Source: Nymphaea colorata (Eukaryota; Streptophyta; Magnoliopsida; Nymphaeales; Nymphaeaceae). From it: a stretch of 64,000 nucleotides of DNA. Below the pieces are notes generated by a model. The model was not told where the DNA came from, made no database searches, and worked only from the letters and a program-made list of their open reading frames with translations. The DNA is taken from assembly GCF_008831285.2 (NCBI RefSeq), contig NC_045147.1:8712334-8776333 (forward strand), in the 5' to 3' direction. How positions within the stretch are numbered: the first letter of the stretch is position 1; every line of letters begins with the position of its first letter. Positions 20,901-33,609 of this stretch are shown in pieces. A program made the translations under genes and the position numbers.

Positions 20901-23900
20901 TGTCACACCCCGACCTTTTGACACTCAAACATTTTTTTTTACATCAAGCATCGAGGTGCGACTACACAACAATTTCAAAAGAGATGAGCAAAGCAATGCA
21001 TGACAATGGGCAAGCTTTTCATTAAATAAGAATTTCAGTTCATCTGTACATATGACAAAAATGCCCAAACTCACAACATTGATGCCTAACAAAAATAAGG
21101 CATCAATAAAACCAAAACAAGACGCACCGGCGCTATAATTGACCCAAAACCTCCCTAGTAGGACGTCAGTGAAGCCATCTGCTCAACCTGCTGCCCCGGG
21201 TCGGCCAAAACCTGAAAAAGGAAACAACTAAAGGCTTAGCCTTCACAGTATGGCAACAAGCTAGGAAAAGTCCAAACCCTCTTAGGTAGGGCTCAATTAC
21301 ACGAACAAACATCAGAACAGTCTATCATCATGTCGTGTCAGGGCACGACATGCAAAGGCCACTCAATGGCCATAGTCACACAATTTCATATCACATGCAA
21401 GGCATGCTTAAACATGTCATTTCATTCACAATCGCATTCTTCTCATTTACTTTAACTATGAAACAATTTACTATCATGTTGTCGTAGGGTACATATTCAC
21501 ATAACTTATCAAGGAGCCCTCACCTATACCTCAACATGCAAAGGCCACACACAAAGGCCGCAATACCACAGTCAATAACCACATGCAATTCAGAAATAAC
21601 GCATCGTTCTCATTCACACTTCATTCATACTCACATCATTCACATACATTTCATTTTCATCAATATCAATGAATTGACAGTTCCTGTGGGTGCAAACACA
21701 GGCACGTGCACACCGCGGGCGGCCTACAGCTGAGAGACAACCCCCGTGGTGGCCCAGAATAGCATGGATCCATCCATCCGCTGCAACGGTAGAGCACTCA
21801 TCCATGGATGTGTGAATTCCATGGAGAGATACTCAGCCCTCCCTAGGACACCCAGGTTGGGAAGGCAGGAGCCCACGCTCCAAGCACGTCACACAACAGT
21901 ATCCTGGGGACTTGCACCGCCAGCGCTCCAAACAGGCGAGACCAATGGCGAAGGCGGGACAACTCCCAAACACATAGCCACATCTCATTGGCCTCTCATC
22001 TCTTAATCTTTCATTCTTACAATTATCCTTGCACAAACACAATTAACTGGCTAGCTCATGAGGTTGGTTCACTTCACGAGTGAACTCACACCTCCAATTG
22101 CCTCCACACGATGGCTATACATAACAACAACAGTTTTGGCTAGCTGCCTCAACATTATGGGTACAACTACCCTCTGTTCAATCATTTGTATCATTGCCTG
22201 TGGCAATGTGTATGCAACAAACACAACATTCACATTCATTATCACAATAATCTCATCTTTGAAAAACTTAGCCAAAGCACAGAGAGTAGTCTCGATCTGT
22301 GATGGGCTCGTAGCTGTCCTATGCAGTTATCATTCTAGGATGCTTTCTAATGCACAATTGGGGTCGAGGAGACACTCGACTCGATACCCCACCTCATCTG
22401 TCCTAAATAGTTATCAATTCTAGCATGCACATGCAAATGCGTGATATTTCAAATCAGACTTCTAATAGCTTTTCAAAACACATCATATCAGATATCAAAC
22501 CATTTGCATGCATACACACATTCATTCACCAAACAATCAATTACATCACAATCCTAGGATCCCACGATCCTAGGAACACACATTCACACAGTGCCCTAGG
22601 CAAGGATTTGCTTGGAATGCTTCCATACCTGTCGCGCGCCCACAAAAATCTTCAAAATGCCTCGAGCTTCGAAACTAGTCGCTCAAGGTCGACGGGACGT
22701 GCCCGGTGTACCTGCAAACATACACAAGTGGTAAATGACTAAAATCTACACTAGCTTAGATTCACAATCAAAACGATTATAGAACAAAATCATTGAGGCA
22801 TGCCATTGCCTCAAGAGGGTATCGATGGGTAGTGTCGACCCACAAAGCCCTCAAAAGGGTCTCTCCGCAGCCCTAGAAGTTACCACCAAAGTCTTAAGCT
22901 TCGCACTATCGATTTGAATCAATCCCTAATCCATTTCTCTCTTGCTTCCTTAGTGAAGGTGTCTTCCCAACACCCTCTTTCTTCCCACACATACACCCAC
23001 GTCGACAAAGGCGCTCCCAAGTGTTCACAAAGACGGTCCTATACTACTCCACAACATCACAATCTCTACCATGCTTCCCTATTGCTTCAAAAATCAACTC
23101 ATCATGCTTAAAAGAGCAATATATACATGAATCAACGGTTCTCCAACATAATCCTACACTTTTCCCAAAAAGCAAAGTCACTAACATGCATTCCAAATCA
23201 TCAATTCTACCTTCTAGCATGCTTTAACAATAATTATACGTGTTCCAAGGAAAAATATACAAGAAAATAGGCTCAATTATGCCATGCTCACCCCAAATCA
23301 AAAGTCTAGACTGCTGCGATGATCTAGGCAGCCACCTCAAGGGTTCGATCAAGTGCCAATGCCCAAGATTGCTTGTTGTCGTCACTAATCACATGCCCTA
23401 TTTGCTGGTAAGAGGGGGAGGATAGACTCCCCTAGCTGCATTCCATTCAAACGACAATATACGATGAGAATCTGCGACAAGGAAAAGAAAACAAGGGTCT
23501 GCCGTGAGAAAAAGGCAGCTGGCAAGGCAAAAAGGAGCGGTTCGGTTGAGGGAGGCTCACACGGTGAGGGAGAGGGAGCAGTCAAGGGGAAAAAAATAGG
23601 CAGTTAGGGTGAGCGCGTGAGAAGGGAGAAGGAGGCGTGAGAAGGAGGAAGAGAAATCGTGAGGGCATAGGGTGTTGATGGAGAGGGGAAAATCAAGCAG
23701 GGGGGGACAAGGGGCTGCGCAGGAGGGAGGAGGAGAAGAATGAAGAGGGAAGAAGAAGAAAGAGGTTGGGGATTACCGAAACACCGCCGCTGCCGTCCTC
23801 GTCGCCGCTGCACCACCTCCGTCTTCTTCTTCTTCTCTGCGCTGGCACGGGAGACCTCCAGGAGATAGACGAGGGAAAGGCAAGGGAGAAGGAAAGACGA

Positions 23901-23994
23901 GGGAGGAGGGCAGTGTCGGGCTCCTATCGCACGAGGAGTTCGGGTCCAGGTCTGGACCCTAACCCGATCCGTCCTGCAAAAGCCGAGCGTTACA
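20901..23994 (-). mobile_element. Solo LTR of a second gypsy-type element
   Basis: The segment starts TGTCACACCCCGACC and ends GCGTTACA, with TG/CA termini and a perfect 5-bp TSD (TTATC). It is 3094 bp, contains no gag-pol motif, and I see no direct repeat of its own ends inside, so it fits a solo LTR left by recombination between two LTRs. The likeness of its ends to those of the surrounding chromovirus (TGTCACGACCC...CTTCACA) suggests a related family in the same, minus, orientation. Short frames inside (for example 22058-22423) are treated as chance. The right third (23500-23890) is strongly purine-biased. Confidence 0.85.
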
Positions 23995-25689
23995 TTATCT
24001 ATATTATATATATATGCACATTCATTTGTATTTAGAACCTCACCTTGTGTTCTTCCATTCTTAGCTTATTATATTGTCCTCTAGATAACCTTTTCATAAT
24101 GAACAACCAAATTGTTGGGATGTTTGATAGATACTATTGTATTCACAACAAGTATGTGTACACTACTGAAATGTATGATTCCTTCACTAGTAGTTCCAAT
24201 CTACCTAAATCAGCTAGAAGCCATCACACCCACTGAGAATTTCTGATCTACACATTTTCTTAAAAATTACACTCAGAAATTCTAGTGCAGGCTCACACCT
24301 TTTTGTGATCCTAGACAATACTTCAAGCATCTATTTTTGGGCTTTATTCATTCTTAAACTAGGGTATGAGTCATGCAGTCTAAACTCTGAACTTACCTAT
24401 TGTCTTTCAGAGTTCATGAAGCAAACAACATATAAAGTTAGGATTTGGGGAAAAGTACACAAAGACTACAAATGGGTATAACCAAAGGATGAGCAGAAAT
24501 TTTGCAAACAGTTGAATAACATAGTTTCCAAAGGACACAAGTCTCATGGGAAAACTAAACTACAAGGTAAACTATTCAACCAAATTGGATTATAACCAAA
24601 CCATATTTCTTGTTTACCTTGAGTTCTCTGTCTTTTCCTTTTGATCAGCTTTATTTCTTCCTTGTGCATGTCTATGATTGAGTCTGTCCTTTGGTTCATT
24701 GGCTAGAATAGCAATCTGTGCTTCACCAAAATTCTTTTGGGTTCTTTAATTTGGCATTTTGCTTCCTTTTTACTGTTTGAACGACACAATGGGAAAGAAA
24801 CAATTCTTGCCTCTAATCCGATGGTTGTTGTACATATTTTCAGTATTTTATTCATATGAGAAAACCCCTTCATTCAATCCATGTAACAAACAAGAAACCT
24901 TATGAAATCCGATTGCTTAGATTTAACCAATTCCAATTCAGTTCTATGCAAGCAGCACATCTATAGTGATAACTAGCTCATTCCTTATGTCATATGCATA
25001 ACCTGTTAAGAAGACCTCCCAAAAAGTGTGCACATGTACCATCATGGAATATAAGAAGTTATGTGATGAATCTTTGCTCAGCAGAGTTGGTCACAGGAAA
25101 TTCTGTATAAAATCTATAGAAATTCATGATTTCTAACCTATAGCCATATCATAACATGAAGTCATGTCTAAAACAGTCATTACTCAGTTTAAGACATCTA
25201 AAATTCACATATATTGTCATCACATCACATGCATTCTTTTGAATCATTTCCATTCAGTGCCCAATCAGTTTCTGAAATTTTAGAAAAAAGTCTTATAATC
25301 TGACATATTTCCCATATAGTTTTCACATACATCTAGTCTCTTACGGCCATCCAGCCTTATTGCATGCTCATTGCCAAGATAATCTTATAATAACATATTC
25401 TAGCATGCAAGTACTCCTATCTCTACACATATATCATCACATAGATTCATTTGCATAGTTCCATATATATATATACACACAACATAAAGACTAAAGTACA
25501 TGAACTACATGTTTCACTCATCGGTGGATATCCCATCCCTATTAGGTCAAAATGAGTTTAACTCTAATGGCTTGTTGTACTATCGATGCTAAGAGACCCT
25601 TGGTTCTCTAGGACTGATTTGTGTTTGCTTTCTTCCTTTGCAGTACATACACAAGTCCAAATTACAATCTACCCAATCTTGTAGACTTA

Positions 25690-25701
25690 TTTATACACCT
25701 A

Positions 25702-25761
<60 letters not shown>

Positions 25762-25843
25762 CCCATGGAGTGTAACACTTACCAACATTATCTCTGATTA
25801 GAAGCAGCCTTGAGTTCCCATCAGCAACCTTTATGCTTCTTGT

Positions 25844-25880
<37 letters not shown>

Positions 25881-25970
25881 TATATATATATATATATATA
25901 TATCCCATGAAGTGTAATAAGAAGCAGTCTTGAGTTCCCATCAGCAACCCTTTATGCTTCTTGTTTCCCT
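25690..25970. repeat. Microsatellites and LTR-internal duplication
   Basis: (TA)n at about 25700-25752 is followed by the segment CCCATGGAGTGTAA...AGAAGCAGCC...GCTTCTTGTTT (25759-25846). Then come (TC)n, (AC)n and (TA)n (25847-25900), and then a second, shorter copy of the same segment (25901-25968). The 3' LTR has only one copy (about 14428-14515). Confidence 0.85.
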
Positions 25971-26429
25971 CAAGCAGCCACTAGCCTTGATTTCAACTGG
26001 AAAAAGAGCAGAAATGAGGATGTATCTCTCGGTCTTCTCAAATTTTCTATTGCTTGACATTCCTCGCTATGACTACAGCAAATGGAAGGTTAATTTGATG
26101 CAAAACAAGATTAAATTGACCTTATTCAAGACCCCCAAAATTGCCATCTGAATTTGCAGCCTCCCACAAGAAAATGACCCTATAGTTTTCCCTTAATCCT
26201 CTATTTAATCCCCCCATTAATGTATTTTGTCAACTCCATTTTTCATGAACAAGTAGTAACCCCCTATTTAATATAGATGATTTACTTCTTTAATAAATGT
26301 CAAATTATGCTTTAATGATAGGTTTAACTAGGCCCAATATTATATTTAATATGTCTGTTTCCATATATAAATATATGCATCCCTACAAACACATTCAATT
26401 GCATATAATTAAAAATGACAGGCTTCACA

Positions 26430-26434
26430 TATTC
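26430..26434. repeat. Target site duplication TATTC (right)
   Basis: Pairs with 6410-6414 and closes the chromovirus insertion. Confidence 0.85.
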
Positions 26435-29400
26435 AAAGAAGCGCATTTTCATATCTAGACCCTATCCAATCAAAGCTTTCGTAAACACATTCAAATAAAG
26501 CTGCTTTCAAATTCAATAAAATGAGTTTTTGAATTTGAGCCCAAAGTTAATGAAGTTATTCTATGGTTCTAAATAAGTCGGTTTCCAAATCTATACCCAA
26601 GTCCTATCGAAACTTATTTTCCGAACCCTAACCTTGGTACATCCAACCCAGTTTTATTCCATCAAATCCAATCTTAACCAAGTCCATCATTGAAGCCAAA
26701 AAAATAAAATTCTAAATTTATGCATGAAATATCATCAAAACCAATCTTCAAAAATACAAATGTAGATATATCCAACCTAACACATTTTTTTATGTCAAAC
26801 CTTCAAATCTACAACCAAGTTAACTTTATTTGGATCCAATCAAGGTGAATTTTAGTTTCAAATCCAATTAAACCCATTTCTGATAAAAAGTTAACCAAAT
26901 TCAAATCCATATCCCAATCCAATCACGTCCAATTTTCAAAATCCAAATCTGGCAAATCACATGGATAAAAACCTTTTTAACCCCTTCAAATTTCTTTAAT
27001 GCAACTAAATTTATTACCCACATCCAAACTTAAGTAATTAATCCAATTTCAACTCTCTTGTCCAGATCTATCCATTTTGAAGATCCAAATTTAGCATTTT
27101 ATCGAGTTTCATCATCCAACCCAACCATTCTTCAAATCTAATATCTAGTCCACCTTCAAGTCTAATATCTAGATCTTTTAAACCAAATCCAATCTCCTAA
27201 ACTCCATTTTAAAACCAAATATTGTTTCCAAATTCAAATCCAAACATGTACAATTTGACTCTAGCTCCAATTAAATCAACTTTCAAAAGTCAATATCATA
27301 TAGTGTTGCACATAGGGTATAAATTACCCACTATTCCCCTTTGTTCCAAGGTAACCTTCGGAACAAAATGCTCATGAGCTTCTTGTGTTCCCTACTCGAA
27401 CCACCCTCAAGTCCTCTTCTCCATTTTTCCTTCTCCTCCATCTCTTCCCCTTTTCTCTTGCTCCCTCTATCTCTCCCACTACTCCTTACGCCCTTCTCCC
27501 CTGCTCTCTTTGTTGCTCACTGTCTTCCTCCGTTCCATCTATTAGTCTTGCGACCATCCATGTTTTTGCAAGTAGCTCCATTTATCTCCATCGTCGCTAT
27601 AAAGAGCTCTTTCCAGGTGATATCCTATTCTCATCTCCCTCTCTTTCTTCCATTGTCTCTCGCACTTCCTCCCTATATCTCTATTTGTTTTGTAATCAAA
27701 CGACCTCTAGGGTTTTCATTGGAACCCCTTTTGTAATCATCAATTTGGAGGTTTTCTATGGAGACCGTTCTTTGACCCTGTATCTCTCTACTTCTCTATT
27801 ATCTCGTCTGCTTCCTTTCCATCAACTATGCTGCTTCTGATCATCAACCCTGGGGGCACTCTAGGAGGTATGGTTTTATTTTCTCTCCATGATCTTAGTA
27901 TCTCTTTTGCCTTTGTCATGTTTTTTTTTCCTTTTAAAAAAGAAAAAGCTGTGATTCACTTATATGGCTAACTGAATATTTGTCTTATATGTTTAGCGTA
28001 TGATGTGTGTTTCTTTTAGTGAGAATTGGTTTATTAGGACTTAGAGGATGTTGAAATCAGTAGAGACTGCCGACATTTGAGCAGAGTGTGGCCAGTAGTG
28101 TTCTATTTTCCTTTTCCTTCCCCTTAAATTGTTTTGGGCAAACTTTTCATTGTTTTCGATTTAGTTCAGTGTTAAGAAGAAGCTTGATAGGACAGTTTGG
28201 TTATTCTTTTTCTATTCAAAAAATTTATTGCATCTCTTTGTCTTTCTTACACTCGAGATTCTTTCAATGCCTTTACAAGTAAAAACCATTGAAATAAATT
28301 TTCTCTTACAATGCTTTGGAAGTGGTAACTGGCTTTTTTATTTTACTGTTGTGGTTTGTTTTTTTTTTTGCTTGAATGTGATGTAGATATGGACATCAAA
28401 CATATCAAAGCAAATGCTTCACCATGATGAAAGCCCATTTTCATTTCTCTTCAAAACAAAGATTACATTAGTTCTTTTCCATCCTCACAAATTTTTAGTT
28501 GCAGGACATGCCAAACTATGAAGATAATCAAGAAGAAATCAGAGAAGGTTCATCAAAGTAACTTTTCGATGTGCAAGAGAAAAAGTTAGAATCTTTCAAT
28601 AAGAAGTACAATATTTACACAACACTAGGTAATTGGTAAGATAGAGATAGAGAGAAAGGAAGTGCAACAATAATAGATCCATAAGATAAAAACAAAATAT
28701 TAACCTGAGCAACTGACAATTATTATGCCAAAACAATCACCATATTTCATATAATTCATATGTATATGCCTGACTTATACTGATGTTGTGAAATTGCATT
28801 CAGTTACAATGAACATATGGAAAGCATCTTGATACATTTAGAGGGAAAGAAAAGAAGTATACGAACACCTAAAATATATAAGAAGGTAGAACAAATGTTT
28901 TAAGAACTAATAACCCTACTGAAAATTAGAATAAAAGCTGAAATATGGGGATAAAATCTCACCTTGCTGTTATGGGTGAAATTAATAATATAAAATAGGA
29001 AGACACTTCAGCAAGATGTTGAACACCGGTTCAAAGAATTACTGTATTGATTCTAGGACCATGATCCAGCTTAATCCTACTACTGGGAACCCCCACCATG
29101 ACTCTTGCCTATAAAAAGTACCGTAGGAAGTATTATTAAGAAGTGTTCTAGCTATGAGAGCCACCATTGGTGCAAAAAAAACTACTAATTAAGTTTGTCA
29201 TCAAACTATTAAACGTTACCCTAAAACTTTTGTTTATGTAAAAAAAGTGGATAATGGACATGGAGGAAGGTTGAGTAGGAAATGAGTCCAATATGGTTTC
29301 CAGTGCATAATTAAACACCTTACCGTCTGAAAGATTATTATTACATCCCCACTATCATGATCTTCACTAAATTTTCCTTCTTTGGGAAGAAGTGGTTAAT

Positions 29401-30003
29401 TAACAATGGAGGTAGGTTGGGCAGGAAAAGGGTCCAGTATACTTTCCACTATAGAATTAAACAATTTACCATAAGAAAGATTGTTAGTAACATCGCCATT
29501 CCCATGATCTAGATGAGAGGGGATATGATAATAAACTAATGAATAGAGATAACTTGTGCAATACAATAGAACCAATAGAACATGCTCCACCATTAAGATC
29601 AGAGGCTACGTGCAGAACGAGTTAGACAGATCAACAAATATATTTAGTAGTCAAAACTCAAAAGAACACCTATACCTTTTCAGTATGGTTGAGCCAATAG
29701 GTCACCCAACTCAAAAGAAAATAAAGGTTTTCAACTAGGCTATGAACACAGTAGCATGTCTAAAGTGAAGAATAAGAAACAAATCAGATGGGTATGTGAC
29801 TCTAAATCATGTACCTTGCAAGTATCATATTTTTGGTACTCAATTACTTGTGACCTAATGAGTATAGCTTGGATTTGATCCAGGTAATAGTCAATTTCAA
29901 CCTATTTTTTCCAATGTCCTCCATAAATGGTACCCGACATCACATTTCTTCCTCAGCCAAGTTGCATTCCATCTCTTTTGAGATATTTTTCTACACTTGC
30001 ATC
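26435..30003. other. Intergenic, no gene recognised
   Basis: The part 26435-27330 is AT-rich with many CCAAATC/AATCCAA words and matches the left flank of the chromovirus in style. The part 27380-27850 is strongly pyrimidine-rich with an open frame biased to L, S and P. It could be an untranslated leader, but no protein family is recognisable. Beyond 27900 I see no coding signal except the duplicated segment at 29247-29511. Confidence 0.45.
29247..29511. repeat. Diverged ~118-bp duplication, 145-bp period
   Basis: Positions 29247-29363 and 29391-29511 share GTGGATAATGGACATGGAGG-like, GAGTCCAATATGG-like, GAATTAAACAATTTACC-like and CCATGATCT elements in the same order. On the minus strand the right copy can be read as D-H-G-N-G-D-V...K-L-F-N-S-I-V-E-S-I-L-D-P-F and the left as a frameshifted version. 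A decayed repetitive coding sequence is therefore possible. Confidence 0.65.
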
Positions 30004-30008
30004 ATTAC
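30004..30008. repeat. Target site duplication ATTAC (left)
   Basis: Pairs with ATTAC at 39782-39786 on the far side of the plus-strand copia element. Confidence 0.85.
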
Positions 30009-30442
30009 TGTTGGATAGTGGCCCTGAGCCCTATCTATCTCGTAATTGCAAGAGGGCCCACTTGCAGTTACGAGATTAAATTAGAATACTGATTTCCAAA
30101 TAAAAGATTTTCATTAAACAAAATCAAAGTTTATTTGTTACCATTTATCTTTCCACAAATCTCTTTATCTGTAATCATCACTGGACATCAGGAAACCTTG
30201 AGAGGCAGTCTATAAAAGCATAGCTAATCTGAAACTTAGGGTTAATCGTGAGATTACCCTAGCTGGCGGCGCCTCCCAGAAGCAAACCTGTGAAACTAGC
30301 CTAACGTTGATTCTCTTCTGCTTCTTCCTCCCTTCCTTAGCTATCACAGTTGGTGCCTCTTCACACTGGAGATGCCGCTAGTGAACTTGTTGTGCAGACT
30401 CAGAGCCGATCACAAACAATGTTCCACCGTTGAAAACCACCA
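30009..30442 (+). repeat. 5' LTR of the plus-strand copia element
   Basis: Matches 39346-39781. It contains a TATAAAAG box at 30211-30218, preceded by AGGCAGTC in this copy and AGACAGTC in the other. The terminal CA is at 30441-30442. Confidence 0.88.
30211..30218 (+). promoter_or_regulatory. TATA box in the copia 5' LTR
   Basis: TATAAAAG, about 200 bp into the LTR. It is conserved at the equivalent place of the 3' LTR (39552-39559) despite strong divergence elsewhere, as expected for the element's own promoter. Confidence 0.7.
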
Positions 30443-30453
30443 TTGGTATCTAT

Positions 30454-30681
30454 TGCAGTCTTGAAACATGGAGAGAGAGAGAGAGAGGGCTGAAGACGTG
30501 AGAGTTGAGAAGAAAAGAACTTGTTCAATTCACTAACCCTAATCTCTATTATAAAGAGATTAGGGTAGAAAGAAGATTTACAGATTACATCAATCTAAAA
30601 TAAAGAAAATATTAAAGAGAACTTATAACTCTTTAATATTACAAAGAACCACCTAGAAACATAAACATTCTTATTTCAACA
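30454..30681 (-). repeat. 3' LTR of the minus-strand copia element
   Basis: The boundary at 30681 is fixed by the polypurine tract. The outer end at 30454 is inferred from the TG/CA terminus and from where the primer site of the host element breaks off. It contains a short GA microsatellite (30470-30487). Confidence 0.7.
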
Positions 30682-30688
30682 CTCCCCC

Positions 30689-32074
30689 TCAAGCTGGAGC
30701 ATACATATTAAACATGCTCAGCTTGTCACAACATTTAGAGAAATCACCAATAGGGAGAGCTTTGGTGAAGACATCTGCAGCTTGGTCTTCTGAAGGGACA
30801 TGAATAGTGGCAATGGTTCCTCCTTGAACGAGATCCCGAATGTAATGACAGTCAACCTCAATATGTTTAGTTCTCTCATGGAAAACTGGATTATTAGCAA
30901 TGTATGTGGCTGCACGATTGTCACAATACATCTTCATGGGAAGTGGAATCGACACACTTAGGCTAGATAGCATAGATCTAAAGCAAGTCATTTCTGTTGC
31001 AGTTTTAGCCATAGCTCTATATTCAGATTCTGCACTAGATCTTGACACCACACCTTGTTTTTTACTTCTCCATGATATGAGGTTACCTCCCACAAATACA
31101 CAAAATCCTGTGGTAGATTTTCTGTCCTCAACTGAGCCAACATAGTCAGCATCACTATAGGCTTCCACTTCCAGAGTCTTGCCTTTTGTGAACAAAAGGC
31201 CTTTGCCAGGACACGATTTCAGATATTTAACTACCATCAAAGCAGCATCCCAATGAACTTTCCTTGGTTTTTCCATAAATTGACTTAGCTTCCCCACTGC
31301 AAAACTAATGTCTAGTTTTGTCACAGTAACATAGAGTAGTTTTCCAATAAAGGATCTATAAGATCTGGAATCCACTAATTCTGTTTGGTCATCATGAAGG
31401 TGTATACGTGGATTCATAGGCAAATTAGCCGGTTTACCTCCTAGCATCCCTGTGTCCTGAAATAAATCAAGAACATACTTCCGTTGAGAGAGAACAACAC
31501 CCTCCCTATTGCGAGTAACTTCTATTCCCAAGATGTATCGAAGTGGACCAAGATCTTTCGTCACAAAGTGTTTTTGAAGAAACAGTTTTGCATCAGAAAT
31601 TTCTTGATCAGAGTCACCTGTTAGGATAATATCATCAACATAAACCACGAGAACGGTTATACCTCTGGAAGTCTTCTTGATAAACAGAGAATGATCAAGA
31701 GGAGATCTCACAAAGCCACACTCTGAGACTACCTTAGAAAACTTGTGAAACCATGCACAAGGACTCTGCTTGAGTCCATAAATAGATTTCTTCAGCTTGC
31801 ACACTTTACCACACTCCCCCTGTCGTTCAAATCCTGGTGGTTGTTGCATATAGACAGTCTCATCAAGATCACCGTACAAAAAGGTATTTTTGACATCCAG
31901 TTGATACATGTGCCAGTCATGGTGGACAGCCACAGAAATGATAAGACGAATGGTTCCCAACCGAGCAACTGGAGAGAAGGTCTCAAAGAAATCCACACCA
32001 TAGGTCTGCGTGTAGCCCTTAGCAACCAATCGAGCTTTGTATCGTTCCATAGAACCATCAGAATTATATTTCAC
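30689..32074 (-). pseudogene. Copia reverse transcriptase and RNase H, open over 461 codons
   Basis: This is the longest uninterrupted frame in the window. RT motifs in order: [10 protein letters not shown] near residue 20, [13 protein letters not shown] near 58, [10 protein letters not shown] near 100, and the catalytic Y-V-D-D at 31631-31642. RNase H follows with A-Y-S-D-A-D-Y-V-G (about residue 308), S-R-S-S-A-E-S-E-Y (about 346), Y-C-D-N-R-A-A and the C-terminal D-V-F-T-K-A-L-P. The frame belongs to a polyprotein whose upstream parts are frameshifted, so it is not expressed in its normal context. Its catalytic residues look intact. Confidence 0.88.
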
Positions 32075-32182
32075 TGTGAATACCCACTTTGAGCCAACAA
32101 TATCACAACGAGGAGGAGGATCAACAAGTTCCCAAGTGCCTCTCTACACTAAGGCATCCATCTCATCTTGCATAGCCCATCT

Positions 32183-32797
32183 CTATTGGGTGTCTAATAA
32201 AGCCTGCTGGTGACACGTAGGAACTGTATGAGCAGCCAGAGCTTGAATGAACTGTTGCATATTTTTACCAACACCATCAATAGACACAAAATGAGATATA
32301 GGATGTAATTTACATTGTCGTCTGCCTTTGCGAAGAGCAATAGATAAGTCTTGACAGGGATCAGAATGACTAGGGCTATGCACTTCAGATGTACTTACCT
32401 CCTGAGAAACCGCTGGCGAAGGATTATGAGAAGGGTCCTGTCGACGTGTGTAGACCAGCGGAGGATCACGAAATTTGGACATTACAGTAGAAGGAGATTC
32501 AGAAGGAAACGACTCCAAAGGAATAGGAGGAATAGGTAGTGGGTCTGGTGATGGTGGCATCTCAGGAAGGATGGAAGAGGAGCTATAATAAGGCTGAGAC
32601 TCAAAGAATGTGACATCCGCACTGATATACTCCTTTTGAGTTAAGGGATCAAAGCATTTGTAGCCCTTATGGTTTCTGGAGTAGGCTATAAAGATACACT
32701 TAATGGCTTGGGCTCCCAATTTATCACTGTGGGTCCAAGTATATGAACGAAGCATGTACAACCAAATACTTTGGGAGCCACTGAAAATAAAGGTCAT
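32183..32797 (-). pseudogene. Copia integrase C-terminal region and linker
   Basis: The frame contains the K-C-I-F-I-A-Y-S-R-N-H-K-G-Y-K-C-F-D motif that follows the integrase core. A serine/proline-rich linker and a stretch with P-I-S-H-F-V-S before RT come next. It is out of frame with both neighbours. Confidence 0.75.
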
Positions 32798-32961
32798 TGT
32801 GGATGCACAAGTTTAATGGGAACCTTGTTGTCAATGGAGGATGAGGGTAAACGGTTGGTTAAATAACAGGCCGTGAGGATGGCATCTCCCCAAAAAGATG
32901 CAGGTAACTTGGTATGAAGCATTAGGGAACGAGCCACATTTAGGAGTTGGCGATGTTTACG

Positions 32962-33609
32962 TTAAACTACTCCATTTTGTTGGGAGGTATGGGGACAAGT
33001 AAACTGAGGAGAAATGCCATTATCGGAGTAGAACTTCATTAAGGTTGAGGCTTTGAACTCAAGGGCGTTATCGGTGCGAATGTTTTTAACAAGAATACCA
33101 AACTGGGTCTTTATTTCAATAATAAGATTTTTGAGAATACATACTACTTCAGACCTTTCCTTCAAAAGGAAGACCCAAGTGACTCGAGAATAATCATCAA
33201 CAATGACAAGAAAATACCGAAATCTTGACCTACTAGCAACTCTGCTAGGACCCCACTCATCAACATGAAGAAGATCAAATAGTCCACAACTGGACGGACA
33301 AAGACTCGATGAATAATGGCTACGGGTGTGTTTGCCAAGTTGACAGGCTTCACACTGGAACGACTCTGGTATTGAAAGCTGAGGAAGAAGGTGACAGAGT
33401 GTGGAGACAGATGGATGACCAAGTCTGAGATGCCACTGGAAAGAGGAGGACGGTGAGGTGATCGATGATGCTGCAATACCCACTGGATCTGACAGGAAGT
33501 AGATGCCCCCTTTCTCATAGCCTCCACCAATCGTCTTTCCAGTTTGCAAGTCCTGAAATGAACATAAACCATAGTCAAATGTAACACGACAGTGTAAGTC
33601 ATTAATCAA
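32962..33609 (-). pseudogene. Copia GAG-pre-integrase and integrase core
   Basis: The zinc-binding region is seen as W-H-L-R-L-G-H-P-S...C-E-A-C-Q-L-G-K-H. The integrase core follows with D-E-W-G-P, V-D-D-Y-S-R-V-T-W-V-F, R-T-D-N-A-L-E-F and S-C/H-T-S-Q-Q-N-G-V-V. Catalytic aspartates appear present. A stop follows N-G-V-V (normally N-G-V-A/V-E-R), cutting the core from its C-terminal part. Confidence 0.82.

Larger units (their letters stand above)
19703..26429 (-). repeat. 5' LTR of the chromovirus, split by a solo LTR
   Basis: This copy aligns with 6415-7579 plus 12377-14975. The + strand starts TGTCACGACCC at 19703 and ends CTTCACA at 26429, followed by the TATTC target copy. It is interrupted by the solo LTR 20901-23994 and its target duplication. 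Unlike the other LTR it carries an extra local duplication at 25754-25970. Confidence 0.88.

Noticed and set aside
22058-22423. 121-codon frame in the solo LTR
   Set aside because: Lies wholly inside an LTR with exact TSD and shows no motif; treated as chance.
27341-27840. 131- and 151-codon leucine/serine/proline-rich frames
   Set aside because: Pyrimidine-rich DNA opens two overlapping frames; no family, no codon signal. At most an untranslated leader.
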